This document shows, in pieces, positions 30,808 through 45,240 of a DNA stretch of 64,000 nucleotides. The notes beneath the pieces are model-generated. The model worked only from the letters and a program-made list of their open reading frames with translations, did not search any database and was not told the origin of the DNA. A program made the translations under genes and the position numbers. The stretch lies in contig NC_061078.1 of NCBI RefSeq assembly GCF_021917145.1, positions 9,251,604 to 9,315,603 on the forward strand, in the 5' to 3' direction. How positions within the stretch are numbered: position 1 is the stretch's first letter; each line of letters begins with the position of its first letter. The DNA is from Hypomesus transpacificus. Taxonomy: Eukaryota > Chordata > Actinopteri > Osmeriformes > Osmeridae.

Positions 30808-31789
30808 CAAGGGCGCGTTCGGAGTGCCCTCCCCCGCAAAGTAAGGATTGGTTTACAGAGAATTGACGTTTTGGAGAGGACTGTGGGTAAACGGTTATGT
30901 GAAAAATGGTAAGGCACACATCTCAACTGCAAGAAACGTCATTACAAATAGCAACATGATTAAAAATCAGTATCCAAGGCTGCGCTAAAGAGGTGTATTC
31001 TTTCTTTTTTGTCTTAAATGTGGGAGTAGCTGCGGTAAATCTCGTCTGTCTATAACAACATCCATGGAAGTGATGACGATATCTCCTGGTGAAATGTATC
31101 TTCCGCTAGAGGGAGCAACAGATTGGGCACTCCCTCCTGCACCTATAGTTATTAACCTAAGCGTGCTTTGACTGATGCACCTACTAATTATGGCGTGTAG
31201 TTCTTACAAACAAGATAATATTGTCAATGTCTAGATTAAACACATAACCTTGATGAGGATTTTCCGATATAAAATGGGGTTGAAAGCCGCAGTAGCTCGT
31301 CTAAAATATGCAACATTATTGACATTGTTAGTACATGTGTTTTAATTCCAACATACAACCCAAGAAAGCTAATTTTGTTGAATTTTCCCAGACTCATAAA
31401 GAGACTTTTACATTGTTTTCTGAAGTCAACCCTCCCACTGTTTTAGAGGGCGGTTCTTCAACTAAGTTTGGCTTTGTTAAAAAGTTCCGAGCTGTCATGG
31501 GCTGCTTGAAAAGACCGATGGATGGAAGAGGGGACAGAGTCTAGTCAGCAAATAACTCAACCTGGTTAACATTCTTGGAATGCAAAAGACGCAATTGACA
31601 AGCTGTGCACAAGGGAGAACAATGTCTCAAACTAATGAAGTTTGGTTGGGTAGTCACCATTTCTCGTAATGTTTATATTTATGGTGGCCGAAGGACAGTA
31701 ATTTATTGCACATGGAAAGTATTTAGAAAAATTAGTTTTTTCTTGGGGAAGGAATAGGTAAATGTTTCGTTTACTATCGTTCCAGCAAG
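30808..31789. other. divergent intergenic region between the relaxin receptor gene and adamts7
   Basis: No exon or repeat was recognised. It must carry the promoter elements of two divergently transcribed genes. A second TATAAAA lies at 31267-31273 on the + strand, but about 520 bases before the adamts7 ATG. Confidence 0.4.
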
Positions 31790-31916
31790 ATGACTTACTT
31801 CCACCGCGGCCTTCAAGCTCGTGCACAAACTCCATCTCCTATTCACTTTTTTGTCGCAGCGTTTTTTTTGTCGGTCATTGAAAACAATCCAAGTTTGGGA
31901 TTTAACCAAGAGGCTG
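31790..31916 (+). CDS. adamts7: adamts7 coding exon 1, signal peptide (predicted)
   Basis: The ATG opens [12 protein letters not shown], followed by a hydrophobic core [13 protein letters not shown] and then a donor (GCTG-GTAAGT). The exon ends one base into a codon, and exon 2 begins AG, so the joint codon is GAG and the frame flows into [10 protein letters not shown]. Signal sequences are not conserved, so the call rests on position, hydrophobicity, splice site and phase. A different upstream first exon cannot be excluded. Confidence 0.7.
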
Positions 31917-34900
31917 GTAAGTCAACGTTGTGAAATTCATATTCTAATTCCTCGGCTTTAGTTTTTGTGGAAGATGTTGAGGTTTGCCTTTTGTGGTTCG
32001 GGAACAAAGCTGAGCTGTTGTACAGCCTCTTCTACGGTGCATTCAATATGTTCAAATTTACTGTAGCTAATGTTTAAGATTGGAGTAATTATTTCTCAAC
32101 AATGTTTTTTTGGATACGTTGTCGATACTGTAGGCTAGGTCGTTGTCTCTAACATCATATTATATGTTATATGAGACATGCAGTAGTATTTTGTGACTGT
32201 CAGGCTACCAGTCAAGAGAAGGCACATCACTGAGGCCTTAGGTAGTTGTTGATAGTCATGTATCACGCCTGAACAGCCCAATTACACACACGGGATTATG
32301 AGAATGACATGTTTCACCTAGGCTAGTTTATTGTGTTGTGAGAATCAAACAACAGGAAACATACGCCCTTCTGTAATATCGATTGACTCAACTCCCATCT
32401 GTATTCAACATGAGCACACCACCGGCATGACCACAATCATGAAATAATAAGTTACACGACCTGCATCCTTTTAACAAAGAGTATGACAATGAGAAATGCA
32501 GCTACTTTAATGCATACACACATTTGAAGCTTGATTGTATGCAAGGACCCATGTATTTAGAAGGAGTTTTAACTTCTTGCTCATTGTCTCATTTAGGAAG
32601 GGTTTGTATAATTTTTTTCAGGAAAATTCAACATAAGAGTACATTACAGCTTTCAGAGGTTTCACTGGGTATATAATTTCTGACTGTAATTCCCAGATTC
32701 TCCCTCATTAGTTTGAGCGCAAAGCCAAATCAGTCTTCTACTTTTGGCCTCTGCGCCATACTTTCTTGACAGACAACCGGATTATTTAAAAGAGAGGATT
32801 TGTAAAAATCTTAATGCACAAGATTCAAACTCTTATCACTTTTTAGTGAGTAAACCAGCTTATTAGTCCCTCTATCCGGCCCAGCCCCATTCGATGTAGC
32901 ATATGAGCTCTTTTAAAAATGTCTCCACAGTCTAGAGATGTACCCTCGGGATAGGTGGCACGGCTCCTACAAAACCAACCATAGCAAGTGTTTTTGGAGA
33001 GGCAAAACTATGTTCCATGTGTTTATTTTGGGTTGAAGGGGTTTTGGGTCACGAAGAAGACTGCATAGCACAACATTGACACAATGGCACCCCGACAGGA
33101 ACCATGAAACAACTCCTACACATCCTTGTAGAAAAGTACCCCTGTCCAGAATGTCCAGCATGAAAGTAAACAAAGTGACAATAAACTGTACATCGTAGGC
33201 TGTGTTGTAATTTGCCTGCAAGGGTTTATATGTGCTTCTGTATGGACAAAGTGAAATGTATGCAAGTGTGTGTTGATGCACATGTATTTGTGTAGAAAGA
33301 GAGATGACTCATCTTAGCACAGCAAGATGTGCATGTGTGTTTGCTCATTAAAAACATCTGACTCGCACTGCACTCAAAAGTGAGCTGAATACTGAATGAT
33401 ACCAGAGAAAGTTGAAATGCGCTTTGGAATGACTTTCATGGATTGCAAATACACTCACAACCCCCACAGAGAAGTGGCAGAGATACACAGGCATTTTCTA
33501 GTGGCTGAAGTGGCTTTTTGTGTGTATTTGCATGAAAGTGCTGTGTTTAGTCATATGAATGACTGCCTCTGTAGATTACCAGTCCCAAAATTCTTTCCAG
33601 TCCTTCAACACTATTGTTTGTGTGTGAGTCTGCGTGCCTGCGTGAGTGCATGCAAATAGCTGTATTCAATGCCTGTATTATTGTGGGTCTGGTAAATGTG
33701 TATCAAGAGTTTCCATTTCTGTCAGTGGAAGGATACATCGCTTGTGCGTACATACATACATAGCTATGTGTGTGAACTGACTCGCTGCGCTAGCTCTGTG
33801 GACCCCTTCCTCTCTTTGTTAAAGCTTGTGCTGCTGCAATCACACTTGTTGCCATGACAATGACTCTCGCCGGGTCAAGATGAGCATACAAAGAGTAGGG
33901 GCTGACAACTGTGACCAAACATGAGATGTTCATGCCAACCATGCATTTGCATGTGCACAGTGCATTTCGATTGACTTACTGTCAATATTCCCAGCTGAGA
34001 TACTGGCACAGGATCTCAAGCCAAATGTATCAGAGCTGGAAAACCTGCAGGGTATGCAAAGTTTTTGGAACGTGTATTCCCTATTTTGTTTTTGAGATCT
34101 GTTTAGATGCATTGTCCAACCCTTGTATTAATCTCTAATGGTGGTTTGTGTGTGCACACCAGGGGCCACACTACTGAGATCTGTGCCATGTGAAATACCT
34201 CCTCAGTAATGGCTCAATAGTGTAATTGCACATTTGTCTGAGCTTCCCATGGTAGTGTAGATACTAGGTATATGATGATGTCCAGATGGTTTTGTCTATA
34301 GGTGCGTTCGACATGGACTGCGGCTGCATGAAACGACCGGCGAGAGTAGATGCTTGCAGTCGGGGAGGGGTTAAAAATGCCTCCTTAAAGTCGGACATTC
34401 CTGCTTATCGTGGTTTGCTGCGTTGACGTCAGTCATGGCCGATCAAGCGCTGATGCTTACTTTACTTTATTTATAATTAAACTTAGTCTTTCCGTTAGTG
34501 AAGAGGCGGTCTAAAACACTTTCTTCAACACATTTTTTAATTTAATGAAACAGTTTGGTCCGGATTTGAGCATTGACGAAATTGAAGGCGTCAGAATAAT
34601 GACAAAACACGCGTAAAAGTTGTTGTGTGTGAGTCTGGCCAATCATGAAATAACTTTGTCGTCATTAGAACCCGTGCAGTTGCTCTTGAGAAAATGCGCT
34701 CGGCTACACAGCCGGTAGTTCTCGAATCGATCTCACGGTACTTTGATGGCTACGTCACAGTGACCTAGCCTCGGTGCCGTCTCAAATCGGACAAAAAGTC
34801 TAACCAGAATTCACTGCTTCAAGTCAGCTGTCTGCAGCTGGCTGCAGCGCTGCATGAAGTCAGTCCATGTCGAACGCACCTTATACTTCTCTCATGCTTG

Positions 34901-37900
34901 TTTATAAACTCAGTCAATTAGTGGATAATGACCACACATCCTTGTCCTCTCTCTCTCTCCTTCCCACAGAGAGTTTTCTGAGGGAGCTCCAGCAGTACGA
35001 AGTAGTTCATCCTTCTAGAGTGGATGCCAAAGGTCACTTCCTGTCCAACTTCCTGTTCCACCATGCTGGCCGGATACAGCGGCGGGAGGCCCCAGGGGAT
35101 CTGGGAAGCTTAACGCGTGTGTTCTACCAATTGCAGCACGACGGCCACAATCTGCATTTCAACCTCACCCTTAACCCACACCTGCTGGCTCCTGGCTTTC
35201 TGACGGAACGCAGGTACGGTGGCTTGGAGGGCGCCAAAATACGTGGCCAAGGCTCCTTGCTGTGCCACCTTTCTGGAGATGTTTGGGATGAGGCGTCTGT
35301 GAAGGGGAGTGCAGCAATAAGTACCTGTAATGGCTTGGTGAGTTTATGTACTGACTGATATTGTTGTCAATTAGTGAAGAGGATGTAACCAGTTGGATGA
35401 CACAAACAGGGCCTAAACGTTTTTGTCCAAACAGATGGGGATATATTTAGATATCACAGTGTTAGTCTCACGTGGATCCCCATCTGAAGCTCTGAAGTAA
35501 TCAAGACACATTTATAAAACATAAATGTGAATACCTATTTGTGATGGAATTTATGCTTTTTTAAAGTGATTTTGATCCACTGTGGCATCAAAGGAAATCA
35601 CCTCAAACCGTTTAATATGTATTTGATTGTGCATTCAAGTTCAAGTATTTTATTGTCAGATGCACAGAACAACACAGGGTCAGACTGGGCACTGAAATTC
35701 TTTGGACAAGACAACGCAAAGCAACTTGGCATACCATGACATAGGTGTAACCTATGTTCTGAGTACTTATGATAACAAGCCAACATATAATATAATAAAC
35801 CTCCTAAATATATAAAATAATAAACCATACAGTATACTAAACCTATAAAACACATAATATCCTAAATTAACCTTATAACCTATACTAACCTAGAGACAAG
35901 TAGGGTACAATTAGTGCAATATTGCTGATTGTGCAACCAGTAGCTGAAGTGACAGTGTGTAAAGTGACTAATGTGTGTCGACAGTGTATCAATGTCCATA
36001 TCAATGTTCATTCAGAAGCCTAATGGCCCTTGGAAAGAAACTGTAGTCCAGTCTGCGTGTGCAAGACCAAATGCTTCGGTATCGCCTGCCAGAAGGCAAC
36101 AGGGCAAAAAGACTGAAGTGGTATGAGTGTCTTAGAATCCTGCCAGCTTTCCTGAGGCATCGTGTGAGTGGTAAGTGTCCTGTAGGGCAGGGAGCTTCCA
36201 GCCGATGATGAACTCAGCAGACCGGACCACACTACGTAGAGCCTTGCGGTCCCTGTCTGTGCAGCTCCCATACCACACTGTGATGCAACCAGTCAGTGTG
36301 CTCTGCATCTGTAGAAGTTAGTGAGGATGACTGAGTCCCTGCCAAACTTCTTCATCTCCTCAAGAAGAAGAGGTGTTTCTGGGCTGCTTTGACCACCTTG
36401 TCTGTGTGAGCAGACCAGGTGAGATCATTGCTGATGTTCACCTCGAGGAACCTGAAGCAGCTGACCTTTTCCACTTAGAATCCGTTGACATGAAGGTGTG
36501 CATGCTCCTCCTCCTGCCCCCTCCTATATAGTCCACAATCATCTCCTTAGTCTTGCTGATGTTGAGAGAGAGTTTATTGTCCTGACCCCATGATGTCAGG
36601 ATATCAACCTTCTCTCTGTAGGCTGACTCCTCACTGTCAGATGAGGCCCACAATGGTTCTGTCGTCAGCAAATTTAACAAGGAGGGGGATGGGGGGGTCG
36701 TGTCCCCCCCGGGATTTCCGCTTAAGGCGGTGTGCATTGTCAGGGTGATGGCATCGTCTGTAGACCTGTTGGACCGGTGTGCAAACTGCATAGGGTCCAG
36801 AGTGGGAGCCAGCGAGGAACAGATGAATGATTTGGCTAGCCGCTCTAAACACTTCATGATGACAGAGGTCAGTGCTATCGGGCAATAGTCGTTCATGCAG
36901 GTGATCTTGGTGTTCTTGGGCACAGGCACAATGGTGGCGAGAGTTGATCTTTTTGAAGCAATGCCTCACCTCAGCTTCAGAACATTGATGGAAAGTATGA
37001 TGAAAAAGGCAGCATCTTAAAATGTGTCCTGGAGCATCTCAGAGGAGATGCAGGTTTTTAAGAACATATACCGCTGCTTTGAACTTGCGATGAACTCCAC
37101 TCTGTTGTTCTATTAAGGTTGGTGTCTGAAAAGTGGATTTTACTTGCTGCAAAAGCTTTAAATTATTGCATGTTTTTTTGGCAATCTCTAGAATACCTTT
37201 TATTTTTCATACACCGATTGAATGTTAAGCTATTGCATCAAACGATACACTCTAATCCCCTTTTGGTCTTCAGGACATCACCTCTGTGTGTCAAGGATGT
37301 GTTGCATCAGTTATTACTGTCAAATCATGTCCCATTGTAAAATAAGGGGCCTGTCTTTCTGTGATGCAGGTTTACAATAAAGCCTGTATATCTGTGTGAA
37401 CGAGTGTGCACGTACCAGACAAAGCCTTTCATTCTGCTTCATTTAGCAACTAAAGCTCACCTCAAATTAAACGATGTACAAAGTGTGCAATTGTCTACAT
37501 GGTTGCTCTTTTTATATCTCCTTCCCAATCTTATCATCAGAGGGTGATTTCAGAGTGTCAGATGAACGTGCCTCATACAGAGCAGGGGTATAAACTAACA
37601 ACGTGCAATTTACTTTTCTTTTAGTCTTAATTCCATATCACATGCTATTATTATTGCTTTGTTGTGTGATTGTAGTCAATTTAGACAGTGTTTGTGCTAA
37701 GGTTATGTGTTTACTACACTCGCATATCGTTATCAGAAGGGCATTGTGAAACAATAAGAACAACTAAAACAACTCAAGCCTGCATGTTCCTGAGCCATGT
37801 TCTGACATCCATTCCTGTCAGAAGTGCACACTAAGGTTCCCTGCACCCACAGGGGATACATGTTTTAGTTCTTAAGATTAAGCTTGCCCCTCAGCTGTGA

Positions 37901-40900
37901 GGAACCAAGGTTGGATACTGTTTAACAGGACCTCTGGGGAAAACTGCAAAGAGATGAGAGATGGAGATGGAATTAATCCTTAAGAGGTGACTGGCATAGC
38001 ATAGCATGGCACTTTGAAATAGGCTGCACCAACCAATCCTCTGTGCTCCTTATTAGTATCGGGTATGCACAGTAGAGTCACTGACATCTTTGCAAAATTC
38101 TCTTTTCATGGGGCCACTATGATGTAAAGATTTTATGATATGCCAGTAAAAGAACACTGGTACTTACACATTCAGGGGGAAAGAAAGGAAACATGAATTG
38201 TTATAATATCTGTTGCTTCATTAAGGAAATGTGACTTTTTGAATTTTCCAGTTGCGTCCCAGCCCATTCTCAAGGGTTTAAGAAAAGAAGACCAAATGAA
38301 TGGTTATGATCAAATTTAATTTTGTTATATCATACTACAGCTTATCTTTGCCGCAAGGGTACTATAGCTTCTTTGTTGCGCACTGGTAGTGTAGACTAAT
38401 ACTTCTTATCTTCTATGCAGACAAAAGTACATGGTCTTTATTTAATCTTACAGTCATTGAGGGATTGTAAAATATTCTTCTCCCTTTGAATACATTGGAA
38501 ACTCAGATCTCTTATATGGAATTCTGGATGTTTCTGGACATTTGCAAATTTAATTTTTTATCTTTACTCTTGATGCATGACTATGTTAAACATATGGTCT
38601 GCATCTCTCTGTGTCTCTGTCTCTGGCTGAGGGAATCCCTTACAGAATTGCTCCTCTCAAGGTTTCTTACATTTTTGTTGCGTTTTCCTGTGAATTTTTC
38701 CTTATCTTCTTTTAGGGTTTGAGTTGGTTTAGGTGCAATTTATTTAGGTACAGTTCCATACACCTAAATGGGCCAATGTGAAGGCCTCTGACATTGCTTG
38801 TAGTAAATGTGGTCGCCTATGTAAACATTTGTAGTTGGATATAATGACAGGTCATGGCCCTGTAATTTTATAAATGTCCAAACGGTTAGTCCAAGTAAAA
38901 AAGAAGAGTTATTCACTGTGATTATGACTCAATTTCTCTGTCCGCCTTTGGTCCCCGTGAGGCAGAGAAAATGATGCGAATAATAGTAATTTAATGAGTA
39001 TAATACTGTATTCTATGGGTATTTAATACGCAGCTCTATGCATTGCCTTTTATTTCTTCTATTAATTTTAACATCTCTCCTATACTGTAGAATTTGCTAA
39101 ATCATTTTTGGCCAAGCCTAAGAAGTTTGGATCCACATAAGTCTGTGTGTAATGGGCTTGATATGTTTCTCATAACAAAATATTCTGAACCCCACTGCCA
39201 CCCCGTACTATGTTGTTCTCATTTCAGAGCAATCAAACCTTGCATTTCAAAATAATCTACGTTATCAATGTTCTTAGAATTTTCATTATGTCTAACAGCA
39301 ACCAAATTTGATCCCCTCTTCCTCTCTGTAGACCGGACTGTTTAAGCTGACCAATGATGAATTCTTTATCCGCCCATTGGAGCAGTCCAGCGATGACTCT
39401 GGCAGGCCACAAGCCCACGTTATCTACAAACGTCATGCCTCCTCTTCCTTCAGTCAGATTGTACAGTCCTTATCTGGAGAGCAGGCTTTCAACAGTACCT
39501 GTGGTGTTAAAGGTGAAACATACACTTATGACTTCAACGTGCACCCTCGATTGGATCTCAGTCAATTGTTGTTGATCTTTCCTCTCAGTTTGGATGGCTG
39601 ACCATTGGTTCCTTGGCACCAGGCAAATTCAAGCACTGCTAAAACATTTGTCAATCGATTTCTATTTACCAAGAGCAATCCTAAATGTGACTCCAGAGGC
39701 AGAAATAGGAGCTTTTTCAATCATATAACACACATTATCTTAAGGGACAGTAATTACACAGTATAACTGAGCAGGTCAAATCATGAATTCTACCTCTGCA
39801 GTACCAATCCTAGTCATGTCTGTGAATATATTTTTTAATTAACACAATCTAATTGATCCCACATGCTCCCCTGATCTCTTTGAGAATATTTGATTAGCAC
39901 ACACTCAATAAAAAATCACCCAGGCAGTTGGCTCAATACTTGTTCAGCTGAAAATATGACTTGACTTAATTGAGCCTGAAACGAAGAAAAACACCCACAA
40001 GGTGTGACTCTGACATTGGTAATTCAAGTAAAGCCTTTGCAGCTGGAGCTGAATGTATAAACACTATAATATACCGTAGCCTATTTCTTTGACTTACAAA
40101 TTGGTTCTTGATTCTCTTGAGGAGAGAGAATAGGTCAGTTGGATTTCTTGAATATTCCACAAATGGCTTAGGATGGTTGAACTGGTTTGGAGGTTTGTCC
40201 GGTTTACATCGCATTTTGTTGGAAGAAAACAATTGTAGAAGGAATTATCCTGCTTGAGTGTAAGGGATCATTCTGGGATGAGACAGCCACCTGTCTCTTT
40301 GAGTGAGTGCATGTAGCATCTAATGGGGTGCCTAAAAGATGTTGAAGATGTTGGCATCTGTACTTATACTGTCTGGTGCTATACAGCCTTTAATCATTTT
40401 TATACACAGTTTTCTGAAGAGGGCTCAGCAGACATGTACAACACAACTTGTAAGACAGGGCTTGTGACCAGAAAATACCCTGTAGCACCCCAGACTGTAC
40501 ACATACATTGCATGGTCATCCAACATCTGACATCACACAATAATCTTGACTGCGCTGCTTATACATGAATGTCCCTGTTGGGGTCTTCTCCCCAGATCCA
40601 GATGGCACTTTGGAGCGTTTTGAGAGGCAACGGGAGCGCTGGGAACGGCGCCAGCGAAGGAAGAGGAAGATTCGCCAGCGCTCCATCAGCAGGGAGAAGT
40701 GGGTGGAGACTCTGGTGGTGGCTGATGCCAAGATGGTGGAGTACCATGGAAGTGGGGGCGTGGAGAGCTATATCCTGGCCATCATGAACATTGTGAGTTG
40801 CCAAGTACTTTTAGCGCTAGCCAAGTCACTATGATTGTAGTTACAAATACTTTGTAAATGAGTGTGCAACCAAGGAAGGGAAGTTTCATTAGTTTTTCAC

Positions 40901-43900
40901 ATCCAATCACGTCTTGCCTACAAAACCGATGGAGATGCCAGAAGAGGTAAATCATGATGTTTTCAGTGGTGATATTCCTGAATATTTAGTCAAGGATGAT
41001 GTAAGGATTCTAATAATTGATTGGAGAGTTGGCAGCCTAGTTAATTAATCATTATTTTATAGACACCCTAATATCTCTCTCTATCTCTTTTTTTTTTCTT
41101 TCTCTCTATTTTTCTCTCTTCTCTCTCAAGTGCGAAAACGGCATGTGGAACAAAATGTCTGGTGAATCTCTGATCCCACATTATTCATATCAACTCTCCT
41201 TGTACCTATCAGAAGTCCCATTACACCTACTAAACATTCAACTATACCTTCTACAAACCTCACTGTCTATCTGAACGGTTCTTTCTGTGAGGTCACAATA
41301 TGGGAAAATGTGTCCAAATGTTTGACTGGTACTGTATATATACATATTTTACCTTCATACAAATCATTCAAGATTCTACAGAAGTCACAGACTGTAAGAA
41401 TTTCAACTTGACAAATTGAAGTGCCCATTTTGATGTGTGTGTGCGGGGTCATTGACTTTCCTCTCTTGCCAAAAAACATGGTTGTAGCTGTAATTTACAT
41501 GTTATCAGAGCATGATTGGATATATTTCTGGCAGATCTACTTTGTCAGTAATTTGTTACACCCCATCCCCTAACAACACACACAACACACACAAGTATCC
41601 ACACACACAAACACACTTGATTTGTATTGTAGCTGCCTTCCAACTGTAACCTTCATATTCCCTTTTTCTAAATGACAGCTTCCTGCCCATTCACCCTTAC
41701 GTTTTACCACTTCTTGGATGGAGGCCAAGCTGAAGCCAGCTGACCTCGTCCATTGTCAGATCATTAGCTGCTTTTTCCAAAACACAGTGCGCTCGGTCTT
41801 GCCACAGCTGCTTGAATGGTCTAGCAAAGGATGCAATCTCAGGAAAGAAGACCGCAATGTCATAGTATTATGACGTTAGTTGGCTTCACAAAAAATAATA
41901 CAGAAAGGAAGTAGCCTTTATCCTACCAATCCTCCCAAGATGTCTTGTTTTTCAGCCCCCTGCATCTCCCCTTTGAACTTGAAAGCTTCAAACCTGTGTT
42001 TTGGTTGGAAACTGTAGCATTTGGTTTGCAAACTCCAAACAAACAGAAATGGCATCATCTTCCTCTGGGCCAACCACTCCTCCATTGTCTAAGGATGTTG
42101 ATCCAAAATGTGGAACTGTCAAAGGGGTTCACATTCTTTACAGGATGTTTGTGTCTTTGGAATGATCCTGTGGGCAAACTTAGGACCCACCTTGCAGGTT
42201 GAATACGACAGTCCTGAAAGTCAAATGAAAATGGGGTCCTCATATTTAGTCATATTATGTTTTGGTCTATAAATACAATTTTCAAGAGGTTTAAATGGGG
42301 TCATATCAACCTAAACACAGGGATACAAGTACACATGGGGAGTTACATTTATGCTCATGCAGTAGAAGTAAAATGTAAGCATAGCAGCTATAGCTATGAA
42401 AGTCTTTTCACAATACTTTTAAGCTACAAAGTTGTCAAGATGACCTGCGAATGTTGTTATAGGTCTGAATTAACCTTTATTTTGTATACAGTAAGGCTAG
42501 GAAACAATGTATTTCCAGTTAATTAAAATTATATATTTTGTATATGTGGGGGTTTTGGACGTTTGTGTAAAGGCTTTAAAAGAATATGGTGGAAAAGTTG
42601 ATTTGGCACAAATGAAACCCCAGTGCTTTCTGTTCAGTTTGTACGTTTCATCTTTTAAATGGCCTTTTCTCCAGTTGAAGGCTGAGGAGTCTTAGGGATA
42701 GACAGCATGCTGATGAATGACTTCCATTATACATTGATTTGAAGCTGTGCTGGTCTCCAGTGTCTCAATGACAAAGCCACTGCACAGACAATGTGGTGTG
42801 GACACATTTACAAATCAATGAGGACAATGATTGGAATTTGACCCTGATGTTGGGGAGAATGTTGTTGAAAGTCAACGCCCATTTAAAAGTTGGTTTTCCT
42901 TTACATGGCACCCAAAGTAGAGAAAGGTTTGTGTTGTTATTTAGAAGAACCAAATAGATGTTTTTATGTATTATAAGAAGTAGTAGCATAACTTTTTTAT
43001 ATTATAGATTCTATAATAATTAAGTATTACATACTAATACGTACTACAGTTTAATGTAAACCTTTACTCCTAAGATTGAACAGAATTGGAACTCACAGAA
43101 CCAGGACAACTTTGCTAATTGAAAGACAGAGAAATACATAAAAAACCTTATTCACAATGTTCTTCAGGGCTGAATGTTTTCTGTGCAGGGTGCTTAACCT
43201 TCTGTGGTATGACTTATTGCCTTGTGACATTATTGGTTCGTAAACTTGTGTAAAACTTTGGGGCCTTGGGGTCCCCACAGGACTTTTGTTTAAGACTGAA
43301 CTCACCTTTTTTTATTTCATGTTATTTAGAAATATCCACTATATAATAGCTAAACTTGACGCTCCTCAGCCTTTTGCCTCTACAGAAAGATAAGTTAAAG
43401 AGAGCTGCCCCTGTACACTCTCCCTTGCCTCAAGGGCATACCATTAGCAGCCTCTTGTTCGCATATGTTATTCAGGCTTCAAGGTGTTCCCATTCCTCAT
43501 GTGCACAACTGCCACTCTGAATATGGAACGTATTGTGTGATGGTTTGACTTCAAATACAGTAGCAAGGAGGGGCAAGGAAACATTTCTCTGATGAGTTTG
43601 GAGTTAGATAATTAACCACTTAATATGCAAGAGCTAAGCCAGGCAAGCGACAGCACATTAGCAGTCCAGGGTGTTGTAACCTCCTCGTTGAGTGAAGGGA
43701 GAGAGTACTCGGCCACTTAACGAGATTAGCTCTCTCTTCTGTTCAGCAAGGCGTCTTACCATCCATGTGTTTGTATGTCTGTGTCTATGCGTGCATGCGC
43801 ATCTGTGTATATGATCACATCTCCAAAACCCTCAAGGTCTTGAAGATTCAGTTTAAGATTTTTTGTGAAGATTTGTTATTAAACAAGACTTGGTGTTCTT

Positions 43901-43970
43901 CAATTTTACATTTGAAAATGTCAACAGAAGTCAGGTCTTTGAATATATATATATCATATTATATAGTGTG

Positions 43971-44001
<31 letters not shown>

Positions 44002-45188
44002 TCAAGGGGAAATTGTAAGATGTATGTGTGAGTATGTGTGTGGAAGGGGGGGGGGTCTTGGAGAAGCACTTTGTCTCCCCCCCAATCTTTAATATGACTC
44101 ATCGTCATTTTGGTAAGCAGCACACTGTCTTGAATCAATAGTTTGCCTTTCAAGAGTTTGTGTAATGATATTTGTAAACCCTTCGGGTGGACTTAAATTG
44201 AATGAAGTACTTTCACTTGCAACCCATGGGATGATCTCATGAGATCCATCGATCACATTCACCCCACAGTCTGAGATAAAGCGTGTTCACTTAAGTAGCA
44301 CGTCTTTTATTTACTATTTAGTATAATTTAAAACTTTAACATAGTCCTAATAAGTACTGTTCAAATTATTAGTTTTTCCTGTTAGAAAAACGTTCTCACT
44401 GTACAAATGTTATCTAATAAATTGCTCATTTTAAATATTTTGTTTTAGGTCTCTCTGATTTTTCGTGATGCCAGTATTGGCAATGCCGTCAACATTGTGG
44501 TGGTTCGTCTCATACTGCTGGAGAAGGATGAGGTAAGAGCGGTTTTCAGAAGCACGCCATGTGATCATTTTGGGCGTGGTGATCAAAGATGGAAATTGAT
44601 CCAACTTGGGCTAAAAGTGATGCTCAATTTTCAGAAGCAAAACATAACTTGGTTTTCAATACACCTAAGCCTAATATTTAAAGTGAATTTACACCACATT
44701 ATTTGTTTGGATGGTATAATTTTCTTACTTCTTGAGAATACAGTATAGAATACAGTATAGTCTACTTCTCATAACTATAGAGAACCTTACAATTCAAGGC
44801 TGCTTTGATAGCTTCATTGTAAATACTACAAATGAACTGGAATTAACAAATTGCAAGTTTTTCTCAGATTGGCTTTATAGTTCTCACAGAGGCAAAGAGA
44901 TGGCAACATTACCATGTTCTTCTTTTGTTTCTAAAACATTGTCCGATTGACATTTCCTACTGGCTCATGTTAGAACCTTTCCATGATTAAGGTTTTGTAT
45001 TTCCAAAGTCTGCAAACAGGAGATTCCTGTGCATAAACATGAACTGGTAACACTTAACTTTGTTGCGTGGGATGAAAGGCATTGCGTAATCACATCATCC
45101 ACGCACCTTGTACAGTACATGGCATTGAGATGATGCTTTCATCTACCGTGACCAACATTAACTTTGGGAAGTTGAAAGACCTCAGCTG

Positions 45189-45240
<52 letters not shown>

